DNA of 64,000 nucleotides from CBEUVQ01 sp965546615 (lineage in GTDB: Bacteria > Bacillota > Desulfotomaculia > Desulfotomaculales > Desulfohalotomaculaceae): assembly GCA_965546615.1 (NCBI GenBank), contig CBEUVQ010000010.1, positions 15,755 through 79,754 of the forward strand, written 5' to 3'. A program made the translations under genes and the position numbers. Below the pieces are notes generated by a model that was not told the DNA's origin, did no database searches, and saw nothing but the letters and a program-made list of their open reading frames with translations. Shown in pieces: positions 43,644 to 51,658 of the stretch; the stretch's first letter is position 1, and every line of letters starts with the position of its first letter.

Positions 43644-44933
43644 ATGGCAGTGGCCAAAGAGAGTGTTAAATCGTGTTTTGATTTTGCAGAATTGACCGCT
43701 ATGCAGGAATATAAATTAAGAAAAGCAATCCAACGAATATATGATCAATCCCCGTATTATAAAAATAAACTGGATGAGTATGGGATTAAACCGTCTCAAA
43801 TTAAAACCGTTAAGGATTTAAGCAATATTCCATTTACCACAAAAAGCGAACTGCGAAAAACTTATCCTTTAGGTATGATGGCAGTTCCGGAAGATAAGGT
43901 AGTGCGCATCCATTCATCTTCCGGAACGACCGGTAAGCCCATCATCATTCCTTACACCGAGAACGACGTAAAAACTTGGGCGGAGATGATGGCTCGTTGC
44001 TTGGAGATGGTTGGTGTTACTAATAAAGACCGGGTTCAAGTGACCCCGGGCTACGGTTTATGGACTGCGGGAATTGGCTTTCAAGCCGGCGTAGAAAAGA
44101 TCGGGGCGATGGCTGTACCTACCGGCCCAGGCAATACCGAAAAACAATTAGAGATGATGATTGATTTAAAGTCTACCGTTCTTATCGGCACATCTTCATA
44201 TGGCTTATTACTGTCAGAAGAAATTTGCCGCAGGGAAATTAAGCACGACTTGGCATTGCGCATTGGTATCTTCGGTTCAGAACGCTGGGGCGATAAAATG
44301 CGTGCACGAATTGAAGAAAACATCGGCATTAAAACCTATGATATATATGGGCTTACAGAAATTTACGGGCCTGGTATTGCAATTGACTGTGAGCAGCATA
44401 ACGGACTGCATTATTGGGCTGACCATTTGCTGTTTGAAATTATTGACCCCGCTACAGGCGAGCAGCTGCCGCCGGGAGAACGAGGCGAATTAGTAATTAC
44501 TACGCTTACCAAGGAAGGCTTGCCGCTGCTGCGCTACCGCACTCATGACATCACGCGCATTAAATTGGAAAAATGCGCATGTGGTTCACCGTACCCACTA
44601 ATGGGCCGGGTATTGGGGCGCAGTGATGATATGGTTAAAGTAAAAGGGGTAAACATTTATCCCGGACAAATTGATTACGTATTAAAAGAAACCCCCGGTG
44701 CCGGCAGTGAGTATCAATTAATATTAACCCGTCACCAAGGAAAAGACAAAATTACGGTGCGCATTGAACATGAAGAAGGATATAACTCAAATGACGTGGC
44801 AGAGCATTGTCAGCGTATCTTTAAAACAAAAATCGGTGTATTAGCAAATATTGAGGTACTGCGCTACGGTGAACTGCCGCGCAGTGAAAAGAAAAGCAAA
44901 CGGGTTTTTGACCTGCGGGAAGAAAAAATTTAA
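43644..44933 (+). CDS. Phenylacetate-CoA ligase family protein
   Basis: A 429-residue acyl-adenylate ligase of the PaaK family. Motifs: HSSSGTTGKPIIIPYT (about 92-107, ATP binding), YDIYGLTEIYGPG (about 232-244), YRTHDITRI and GRSDDMVKVKGVNIYP (about 325-340). It activates arylacetates with ATP and CoA. The position 5 bases after iorB argues that its product, an aryl-acetyl-CoA (phenylacetyl or indoleacetyl), is the IorAB substrate. The symbol paaK is avoided because the true substrate is unproven. No clear terminator follows. Confidence 0.9.
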   Translation: MAVAKESVKSCFDFAELTAMQEYKLRKAIQRIYDQSPYYKNKLDEYGIKPSQIKTVKDLSNIPFTTKSELRKTYPLGMMAVPEDKVVRIHSSSGTTGKPIIIPYTENDVKTWAEMMARCLEMVGVTNKDRVQVTPGYGLWTAGIGFQAGVEKIGAMAVPTGPGNTEKQLEMMIDLKSTVLIGTSSYGLLLSEEICRREIKHDLALRIGIFGSERWGDKMRARIEENIGIKTYDIYGLTEIYGPGIAIDCEQHNGLHYWADHLLFEIIDPATGEQLPPGERGELVITTLTKEGLPLLRYRTHDITRIKLEKCACGSPYPLMGRVLGRSDDMVKVKGVNIYPGQIDYVLKETPGAGSEYQLILTRHQGKDKITVRIEHEEGYNSNDVAEHCQRIFKTKIGVLANIEVLRYGELPRSEKKSKRVFDLREEKI

Positions 44934-45175
44934 GGATATTAACAACTGCTGTTCAATTAAAGTGCTCCTGTTGTGGTAGACGGTTTAAATGATAAACTGT
45001 TTATTACAAAGAGGGGTATTTTTTTCTGCTTTTAGTTGCTTATAATTAAAATGACGGTTAATATTTACAATAGTGGTATCAACGCAGCGGAAATACCTCG
45101 GATTTTGTGGCGGGGTTTTGATTTTAAGCGCAAAAATTTGAACGTCAAAAGCAAAAGCCAATGGAGGTCATGGAA

Positions 45176-45601
45176 ATGGGAAAAGTTCTTTCTATTAATG
45201 TCGGTGCACAGCGAGGTATAGAAAAAAGACCGGTTAACGAGGTTAAACTGCTGGAAGGTTGGGGGGTGGAAGGTGATGCTCATGGCGGAGATTGGGATAG
45301 ACAAGTAAGTATTTTTCCAATTGAAGCGTTAGAAAAAGTTCCGCCGGAGAAAATAGATGATGTATTGAAAGGCAGTTTTACCGAAAACTTTACTGTTTCA
45401 GGTATTTTGCCGGAGCAAATGCAGGTGGGCAGCTTAATAAAAATCGGTACTGCGGTGGTCAAAATACTGCATGTTGGCAAAGATGAATACAAAGAAGATG
45501 GACGGCCATACATAGTGAGCAGGGAAGGGCGATTCGGCCGGGTGATTAAATCCGGATTTGCCCGTGTCGGTGATCAAGCAGAGATTATTGCTGAAGAATA
45601 A
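45176..45601 (+). CDS. MOSC domain protein
   Basis: A 141-residue MOSC-domain protein (molybdenum cofactor sulfurase C-terminal type): SINVGAQRGIEKRPV, GWGVEGDAHGG, then GSFTENFTVSGI and SREGRFGRVIKSG. Stand-alone MOSC proteins are thought to bind molybdopterin or carry sulfur to it. A ribosome site GGAGGT lies 7 bases before ATG 45176; an ATG at 45161 overlaps it and is rejected. No molybdenum genes are adjacent. Confidence 0.88.
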   Translation: MGKVLSINVGAQRGIEKRPVNEVKLLEGWGVEGDAHGGDWDRQVSIFPIEALEKVPPEKIDDVLKGSFTENFTVSGILPEQMQVGSLIKIGTAVVKILHVGKDEYKEDGRPYIVSREGRFGRVIKSGFARVGDQAEIIAEE

Positions 45602-45661
45602 TAATTCAACATTGCTGCGGCAATAATTTATTTAACGATAAAGCAAATTTTGGAGGAAATA

Positions 45662-46909
45662 ATGAATTATGACTTAGTTGTTATTGGCGGCGGACCGGCG
45701 GGAATGTTGGGCGCAGCCACAGCAGCAGCGAACGGCTTAAAAGTAGTTTTGATAGAGAAAAACAATAAATTAGGCAGAAAGCTTTACATAACCGGGAAAG
45801 GCCGATGCAATGTAACCAATTATGGTGACCGCGACGATTTCTTTGACAATGTAGTTACTAATAAAAAGTTTCTCTACAGTGCATTTCAAAGTTTTGACAA
45901 TCACCGGTTAATAGCACTGTTAAATTCACTTGGCCTTAAGACAAAAGTAGAACGCGGCAACCGCGTTTTTCCGCAATCTGATAAATCAAGTGATGTAATT
46001 AAGGCTCTTACCAAATATTTAGACCAAAATAAAGTGGAAGTCAGATTAAACAGCGAAGTAAAAGAAGTTCTGGTGAAAAACCAAACTGTGGTCGGTGTTA
46101 TGTTAACTAATGCAGAAAAAATTAGCTGCCGAAAAGTACTCATAGCTACCGGTGGCATGTCTTACCGACAAACCGGTTCTACCGGGGACGGCTACAGAAT
46201 GGCGGCACAGCTGGGGCACACCATTAAAGAAACAAGACCGGCTTTAGTGCCGCTGACAATTAAGGAAGAATGGGTTAAAAGGCTGCAGGGATTAACTTTA
46301 AAAAATGTTGCAGTAAAAGCGCTGATTAACGGCAAGATAAAAGCAGAACAGTTTGGAGAAATGCTGTTTACTCATTTCGGTGTTTCCGGTCCAATAATTT
46401 TAAGCATAAGCAGTTTGTTAAAAAAACACTTGAATTCACCAATAACGCTGCGCATTGATTTGAAACCGGCAATATCAAATGAACAGCTGGACGCCCGTAT
46501 CCAAAGGGAATTTAAAAAATACGCCACCAAACATTTAAAAAACGCCCTTGATGATTTACTTCCGCAGAGAATGATTGCAGTTATATTGGAATTGTCCGGC
46601 ATAGATATCCATAAACCGGTAAATCAAATTACTAAAAAAGAACGAGGGCGGTTGGTGCAAATATTAAAGAACTTGGATTTAACGGTAACCGGTACGCTGG
46701 ACTTAAACTATGCCATTGTCACAGGTGGGGGAGTTAATGTTAAAGAAATAAACCCATCAACTTTGGAGTCAAAAATTGTGAAAGGACTGTATTTTGCCGG
46801 TGAAGTTATCGATGTTGATGCTTTAACAGGCGGCTACAACTTGCAAATTGCATTTTCTACCGGCCACCTCAGCGGAATCAGTGCGGCAAAAGAAGATATA
46901 TCCAAATAA
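45662..46909 (+). CDS. BaiN/YhiN-like FAD-dependent flavoprotein
   Basis: A 415-residue HI0933-family flavoprotein. The FAD-binding VIGGGPAGMLGA (about 6-17), KLGRKLYITGKGRCNVTN (about 39-56, diagnostic) and the C-terminal GGGVNVKEINPSTLESK and FAGEVIDVDALTGGYNLQIA are all present. The family includes BaiN of bile-acid-metabolising clostridia, but most members have unknown substrates. TGGAGGAAAT precedes the ATG. Ends at a shared terminator. Confidence 0.88.
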   Translation: MNYDLVVIGGGPAGMLGAATAAANGLKVVLIEKNNKLGRKLYITGKGRCNVTNYGDRDDFFDNVVTNKKFLYSAFQSFDNHRLIALLNSLGLKTKVERGNRVFPQSDKSSDVIKALTKYLDQNKVEVRLNSEVKEVLVKNQTVVGVMLTNAEKISCRKVLIATGGMSYRQTGSTGDGYRMAAQLGHTIKETRPALVPLTIKEEWVKRLQGLTLKNVAVKALINGKIKAEQFGEMLFTHFGVSGPIILSISSLLKKHLNSPITLRIDLKPAISNEQLDARIQREFKKYATKHLKNALDDLLPQRMIAVILELSGIDIHKPVNQITKKERGRLVQILKNLDLTVTGTLDLNYAIVTGGGVNVKEINPSTLESKIVKGLYFAGEVIDVDALTGGYNLQIAFSTGHLSGISAAKEDISK

Positions 46910-46910
46910 A

Positions 46911-46948
46911 AAAATGCTGCTGCATATTTTAAAATGCAGCAGCATTTT
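46911..46948. terminator. Bidirectional terminator between flavoprotein and MFS genes
   Basis: Perfect 15-base arms (46911-46925 and 46934-46948) with an AT loop and A/T flanks serve both converging genes. Confidence 0.9.
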
Positions 46949-46951
46949 GCT

Positions 46952-48157
46952 TTAAGCACCGACTTGGGTTTTTAAATCTGCAGAGTGATCTGTGTTAATC
47001 TTTTGAGCAGCAAATAAATTAATTAATGCGATCAAAGCGGCAGTTATAAAGACATATTCATAACCAAACTTCATCCAAATTAACCCGCCAAAAACCGGAA
47101 CAGTCATTGAAGCTAAATGATCGACGGTAACCCCCATTGACAGGGTAGGCGTAAGATCGTCTTGAGAATCGGCGATTTTGTTAAGATATGTTGCCCGGGC
47201 CATGTTGCAGGCAAACAGCAGTTGGTCTCCGACATAGCAGGCAAAAATCAACCAGACTGCCATACTTCCGATACCAATATCTTCAGCAAAAGCATAGCCC
47301 AAACAGACAAAAATTAAGGCAATTGATTCCCAGGTAATTATTTTACGTTCTCCAAACTTGTCAATGGCGCGACCTAACAATGCCCGAAACGCAATACCGG
47401 TTATTGTACCTACCAAACCCAACAATGCAAAAGTAGTTACCGGCTGATCGAAAATTTTAATCAGCACCCAGGGGCCAAAGGTTAAAAACACTTGTTTGCG
47501 AGCCCCAAAAAGGACGTTAAGCCAGTAAAATAACATATATTTGCGCTTAAAAAGTAAACGTTTGCGTTTTGTGGTGCTGGGGCGGGGGGTCATCAGCATA
47601 AGGCAGACTGCAGCCATAATTGCACTGGCGCCGGCCATGGCAAAAACTATTTTGTAATTTAAATGAAAATAACGAAAACCAAAGTAGACGATTAAAAAAC
47701 CAAGCAGTGAAACAGCGGTTCTGATTGCTCCCAGCTGTCCAAGGGTTTTACCTGCCTCACCGGGTTTAGAAAGGGTCATGCCAATTGCTGATTCCAGCGG
47801 CATATATAAGTGTGAACCAAAGCTCCACGCAATCATCCAAATTACTACCATATTTAAGTTCGGTGACAAAAAACCCTGCCCGAACAAACCTAAAGCTAAA
47901 ACCAAGTTGGCAACTACAGCAATACGAATATCCGGTAAAAAGATTAACAACCCAGCAGCAAAAACAACTAAAAAGCCGGGCAATTCCCGTGGAAATTCCA
48001 ATCCTCCTCTTGCCACTTCACTGATATGAAAGACATCATTTAAATAGTTATTAAACGACGGATCATAAAGACCGCTGTACAGCCCCAAAAAAGCCCCGGT
48101 CAGCATAAAAAGAAAAAGATCCCGCTTGACGCGGGCATCAGCATTAGAATAGCGCAT
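46952..48157 (-). CDS. Major facilitator superfamily transporter
   Basis: A 401-residue protein with about 12 membrane helices and MFS loops: GLYDPSFNNYLNDVFHIS near the N-terminus and the central FRALLGRAIDKFGERKII (motif A-like, about 265-282). Substrate unknown. ATG at 48157 is 6 bases after GGAGGAG; the upstream TTG at 48172 overlaps that site. Convergent with the flavoprotein gene. Confidence 0.85.
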   Translation of the reverse strand: MRYSNADARVKRDLFLFMLTGAFLGLYSGLYDPSFNNYLNDVFHISEVARGGLEFPRELPGFLVVFAAGLLIFLPDIRIAVVANLVLALGLFGQGFLSPNLNMVVIWMIAWSFGSHLYMPLESAIGMTLSKPGEAGKTLGQLGAIRTAVSLLGFLIVYFGFRYFHLNYKIVFAMAGASAIMAAVCLMLMTPRPSTTKRKRLLFKRKYMLFYWLNVLFGARKQVFLTFGPWVLIKIFDQPVTTFALLGLVGTITGIAFRALLGRAIDKFGERKIITWESIALIFVCLGYAFAEDIGIGSMAVWLIFACYVGDQLLFACNMARATYLNKIADSQDDLTPTLSMGVTVDHLASMTVPVFGGLIWMKFGYEYVFITAALIALINLFAAQKINTDHSADLKTQVGA

Positions 48158-48266
48158 CGGTTTCTCCTCCAAGCAGTTTATTCACTTAATAATATACAAT
48201 GTACTCAGATTAAACAAAAGAGAACAGCAGGTATTTTCGGTTATGCAGAATACTTTTATAACGCCC

Positions 48267-48303
48267 AAAAGAAAAACACCGCAGCTTTTAGCAAACTGCA
48301 GTG
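48267..48303 (-). terminator. Terminator of the tRNA operon
   Basis: CACCGCAG (48277-48284) pairs with CTGCAGTG (48296-48303) with one mismatch; read leftwards a T-rich run follows. It is 17 bases past the last tRNA. Confidence 0.75.
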
Positions 48304-48319
48304 CCTTGTTTAAATAAAA

Positions 48320-48414
48320 TGGCGGAGAGAAAGGGATTCGAACCCTTGAGACAGGTTTATGCCCGCCTACACGATTTCCAGTCGTGCGCCTTCGACCAAC
48401 TCGGCCACCTCTCC
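48320..48414 (-). tRNA. tRNA-Ser (anticodon GGA)
   Basis: A 95-base class II tRNA with long variable arm, acceptor GGAGAGG/TCTCTCC, anticodon loop CTGGAAA, discriminator G and encoded CCA. Confidence 0.95.
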
Positions 48415-48422
48415 GTTTTTTA

Positions 48423-48513
48423 TGGCGGAGTGGGCGGGATTTGAACCCGCGCTGGCCATAAGACCACTAACGGTTTAGCAAACCGTCCTCTTCAGCCGCT
48501 TGAGTACCACTCC
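48423..48513 (-). tRNA. tRNA-Ser (anticodon GCT)
   Basis: A 91-base class II tRNA; acceptor GGAGTGG/CCACTCC, anticodon stem ACGGT/ACCGT with loop TTGCTAA, long variable arm, encoded CCA. Confidence 0.95.
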
Positions 48514-48531
48514 GTATTTTAATAATTATAA

Positions 48532-48608
48532 TGGCGGAGCTGACGGGAGTCGAACCCGCGATCTCCTGCGTGACAGGCAGGCATGTTAGACCACTACACC
48601 ACAGCTCC
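48532..48608 (-). tRNA. tRNA-Asp (anticodon GTC)
   Basis: A 77-base cloverleaf; acceptor GGAGCTG/CAGCTCC, anticodon stem CCTGC/GCAGG with loop CTGTCAC, TTCGACT T-loop, encoded CCA. Confidence 0.95.
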
Positions 48609-48612
48609 GTAA

Positions 48613-48688
48613 TGGTGGGCGATGACAGGTTCGAACTGCCGACCCCCTGCTTGTAAGGCAGGTGCTCTCCCAGCTGAGCTAATCGCCC
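48613..48688 (-). tRNA. tRNA-Val (anticodon TAC)
   Basis: A 76-base cloverleaf; acceptor GGGCGAT/ATCGCCC, anticodon stem CCTGC/GCAGG with loop CTTACAA, discriminator A, encoded CCA. First tRNA of the leftward Val-Asp-Ser-Ser operon. Confidence 0.95.
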
Positions 48689-48709
48689 TTTTTTTGCAGC
48701 GCAATTTTA

Positions 48710-48738
48710 ATTTTAACATTTTAAGTTGATTATTTCAA
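48710..48738 (-). promoter_or_regulatory. Sigma-A promoter of the tRNA operon
   Basis: Leftward TTGAAA (48733-48738), a 17-base spacer and TAAAAT (48710-48715), about 22 bases before tRNA-Val. One mismatch in each hexamer. Confidence 0.7.
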
Positions 48739-48774
48739 GAGTATTTTTTCATTAATGTCAATTATTTAATGACG

Positions 48775-49773
48775 TTATTTACCAATTGGAATTTTGCTGA
48801 TCACAGCTGCCATATGCCGCCTGTTAACATGCGTATATATTCGTGTTGTTGCGATATTGTCATGTCCTAAAAGCTCTTGAATTTCTTCTAATTTTGCTCC
48901 GCTCTTTCTGAGAATGGTAGCAAAAGAATGCCGCAGCTTGTGCGGTGTAATATTGTTAGGCATTCCTGCAAGCTGCACATATTTTTGCACCAAGTTTTCC
49001 AACGCCCGGGTAGAAAACCGTTTATACAATCGCGAGATAAATAAAATATCTTTATCTTTAGGAGCCACCCGATCATGTGGGCGGATTTCTAAATATTTTT
49101 TAATCGCTGCGTAACAGGCCTCGGACAAAGGTATTTCCCGTTCTTTATTGCCTTTGCCAATCACCCGTAAAAAGCTGCCTTCTGAGGTTTCGATTATTCC
49201 GCTTATTTTTACGCCGGTGAGTTCCGATACTCTAAGACCGGTATGCAAAAACATCATTAAAATGGCATAATCCCTAATTTTATTCGGAGAATCACTTTTT
49301 TGTACCGTTTCTAATAATTTATTTGCTTCATCTACTTCTAAGTAAACCAGTTCCCGTTTTGGCGGTTCCCGCCGAGAAATGCGGACCGGATTTTGCGGCA
49401 GTAAATTTAGAATCTGTACCACGTAGTTGTAAAATGATTTAAGAGAAGCAAGTTTACGGGCATCTGCATGGTAAGCATCGCCTTTTTTTTGCCTTGGTCG
49501 TGTGCTGACAAAATCAGTAAAATAACACTCAATCGTTTTTGGTGTTACTGCCAAAAGGTGCCGGTCGGTCACGACAGCAGGAGAGATGGTGTGAATTAAT
49601 TTGTGCGTATCGGCAGCGTTATCCGTCGGCAGCTTTTCAAGCCCTAACTCTAATGCTAACCAGCGGCAGAAAAGGCTTAAATCTACAGCATATTCTTTAA
49701 CGGTAGTTTGACTGCGGTGCTCGGTTTTATATTTATATTCTAAGTAGCGCTGTATCAAAGGGGGAAGCAGCAT
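48775..49773 (-). CDS. Tyrosine recombinase (XerC/D-like integrase)
   Basis: A 332-residue site-specific recombinase. An N-terminal SAM-like core-binding domain (about 1-130) precedes the catalytic domain with Arg in HTGLRVSEL, Lys in GKGNKERE, HKLRHSFA, LGHDNIATT and the nucleophile Tyr in TRIYTHV. All catalytic residues are present, so it is likely active. GGAGG precedes the ATG with 9 bases spacing. It lies directly upstream of a tRNA operon, but I see no attachment repeats or other mobile genes, so a chromosomal Xer-type role is as likely as an integrase remnant. Confidence 0.88.
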   Translation of the reverse strand: MLLPPLIQRYLEYKYKTEHRSQTTVKEYAVDLSLFCRWLALELGLEKLPTDNAADTHKLIHTISPAVVTDRHLLAVTPKTIECYFTDFVSTRPRQKKGDAYHADARKLASLKSFYNYVVQILNLLPQNPVRISRREPPKRELVYLEVDEANKLLETVQKSDSPNKIRDYAILMMFLHTGLRVSELTGVKISGIIETSEGSFLRVIGKGNKEREIPLSEACYAAIKKYLEIRPHDRVAPKDKDILFISRLYKRFSTRALENLVQKYVQLAGMPNNITPHKLRHSFATILRKSGAKLEEIQELLGHDNIATTRIYTHVNRRHMAAVISKIPIGK

Positions 49774-49933
49774 AACCGTTAACCTCCGTTAATAATATGT
49801 TCGATATGTGTTCGGTTAAATATTCTAGATTAGCTGAAAAAATCCTGCTTATTGATTTTTGCCATCACCAAGAACCTTTTGATTACTGTTAGAATATCTT
49901 ACCAAAAAGAAACTCTGAATGGGGGGATTTGCT

Positions 49934-50230
49934 GTGGATGAATTGAAAAGAATGCTGGAAGAGATTGAGAAGGCAATGGACAAATTTAATAGAATAGCCG
50001 AAAGCCAAATAACACCGACAGGCAGGGGTAAGAAAGTTTCGTATTTTAAGTTTTACGCGAAACGTGAATTTGACTCTAAAGGCAAAGATATGCATGAAGC
50101 TTATATGGAAGTTGACGGAAAGAAAAAATACTGGAAAAAAGACGGCGATAAAGAAATACTGCTGGAACCAAAACAAAATGATGATGGTTTCATTGAAGAA
50201 ATATGGCATAAATTTTTACCTTATATATAA
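49934..50230 (+). CDS. Hypothetical protein (98 aa)
   Basis: A 98-residue soluble, highly charged protein starting at GTG 49934 (MDELKRMLEEIEKAMDKFNR), with a helical N-terminus and a Lys/Asp-rich C-terminal half (GKKKYWKKDGDKEI). GGGGGGAT lies 6 bases upstream; an ATG at 49919 overlaps that site. No family recognised. A single-gene unit divergent from the recombinase. Confidence 0.65.
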   Translation: MDELKRMLEEIEKAMDKFNRIAESQITPTGRGKKVSYFKFYAKREFDSKGKDMHEAYMEVDGKKKYWKKDGDKEILLEPKQNDDGFIEEIWHKFLPYI

Positions 50231-50270
50231 ACAGCTGCATTTTCATTTTAAACTCTTTTTTACAATATAC

Positions 50271-50300
50271 AACTTCGCAAAATGTAAGTTTTGCGAAGTT
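50271..50300. other. Perfect 12-base hairpin
   Basis: AACTTCGCAAAA (50271-50282) and TTTTGCGAAGTT (50289-50300) form a perfect 30-base palindrome with a 6-base loop, 40 bases after the 98-aa gene. No T-run follows. It could be a weak terminator or a protein-binding palindrome. Confidence 0.55.
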
Positions 50301-50769
50301 GTTCTCCGATAAACATCTAATTAACTCTTAAGTCATCTGCTGCAATTTACATAAAGCGTTTATATTTTACCGCTGATTAACTTGTAAATTAAAAAAGTAA
50401 TTTGATTACCGGACAACTGTGCCTTTGAGCAGCCAAAATCTATTATTATCTGTTGAAAACTTCATCAACCATATATTCGGACTGTCTTAAAAAGCACTTT
50501 AATCTATGCCGTTTTATTTTGCTTTCAGGATAACTGCCCAAAGCAGCTGATACCGGTAAGTATCAAACGCGGTGAAACAAGGATTAAAATTTCGGCATAA
50601 AGCAGATAATCCAACCGGTTAATTCAGACCCGACAGGCTGGATTTTGCCTGGAATTTATTAACACCTACAGCTCTTTTTACTAACTTAGCTTCTTTTTAT
50701 TTTATTAGTTTACATAATACTTATTAGCGGAACCAACAAAAGTAACTTTTTGCCGGTTTTTTGCATCAC
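50301..50769. other. Intergenic stretch with no supported feature
   Basis: About 470 bases without an ORF that has a ribosome site, and no RNA structure that I recognise. Base composition resembles the other intergenic gaps. Confidence 0.4.
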
Positions 50770-51549
50770 TTATCCATAATGTCGTAAAGTGAATTTGCTG
50801 CCGGCAATGTTTTTTAATGCTTTATAGTAATTATGGCTGACATGATTACCGATGATGCTGCCGGTGTGAAATGCAATCGGTAATTTTTTATTTACATGCT
50901 GATAGCGCCAAATCCGCTTAATTAACGGAGATTTAATCGCCCTAAACGGCAGGTGCGGTACTATATCACGAACATTTACAATGCGTATGCTGTTTTTTAC
51001 TCTTGCATTGTACTCCTCAGCAAAAATTGTGTTTCCCACTCTTGGTGAACCAAAATTAATCATTGTCGGATGTTTGAAGCGAGTATTTGCAGCAACATCT
51101 AAAGCATTGAGTGTTGCCAGTGCTCCCCCTAAGCTGTGCCCGGTGATAAATAACTGCTTACGTGGTGACAGCCACTGCAGAGCATCAATAATTCTGTCAC
51201 GACATGATGAATAAATTTCTGTAAAACCGGTATGAGTTTTGGCATTTCCGGTAACAAAATGATAATTGGTTTGAGGAAAATCCAAATTGTTCAGCCAATC
51301 ACTTATTGAGCGCGTACCGCGAAATACAACAATAATACTATAGGGTGATTCAATAATATATCCAAACCATGCTTTTTGATTAAAAGCGTCAGTATTAAAT
51401 GTATCTGCATTTAAGGCATGGGCTTTAAAAGTACTTACCGGTTGATAACCCTTAGGTATCTCAAAAGAACCATTAGTTTCATATTGTTTATATGCCTGCA
51501 TACATCTTTGCATTAGAAAAAACGCCAGTTGATAATTAAAACCTGACAT
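50770..51549 (-). CDS. Class 3 lipase-like alpha/beta hydrolase
   Basis: A 259-residue lipase of the Lipase_3 family. VVFRGTRSISDWLNNLDF (oxyanion region, about 75-92), the nucleophile elbow GHSLGG (about 132-137), the acid in RIVNVRDIVPHLP and a late His (HNYYKAL) form the expected triad. No signal peptide is visible, so it is probably intracellular. The ATG at 51549 has GGGGGAGGG upstream; longer frames would run into the preceding gene's terminator. Confidence 0.82.
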   Translation of the reverse strand: MSGFNYQLAFFLMQRCMQAYKQYETNGSFEIPKGYQPVSTFKAHALNADTFNTDAFNQKAWFGYIIESPYSIIVVFRGTRSISDWLNNLDFPQTNYHFVTGNAKTHTGFTEIYSSCRDRIIDALQWLSPRKQLFITGHSLGGALATLNALDVAANTRFKHPTMINFGSPRVGNTIFAEEYNARVKNSIRIVNVRDIVPHLPFRAIKSPLIKRIWRYQHVNKKLPIAFHTGSIIGNHVSHNYYKALKNIAGSKFTLRHYG

Positions 51550-51612
51550 AAACAGCCGCCCTCCCCCACCACTGTTTTTAGTAATATATTGCTTTTTTTG
51601 ATAGTTGGTTAC

Positions 51613-51644
51613 AAAAGTAAACCCCCGGTTTAGGCAACCGGGGG
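51613..51644 (-). terminator. Terminator of the binding-protein gene
   Basis: CCCCCGGTT (51622-51630) and AACCGGGGG (51636-51644) form a perfect GC-rich stem; read leftwards it continues into TTTACTTTTG. It isolates the lipase gene from the T-box transcript. Confidence 0.85.
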
Positions 51645-51658
51645 CAAAACTTCTGCTT

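Noticed and set aside
48690..49800. Integrated mobile element at the tRNA-Val gene
   Set aside because: Only the recombinase is present; no direct repeat of the tRNA end and no element genes nearby.
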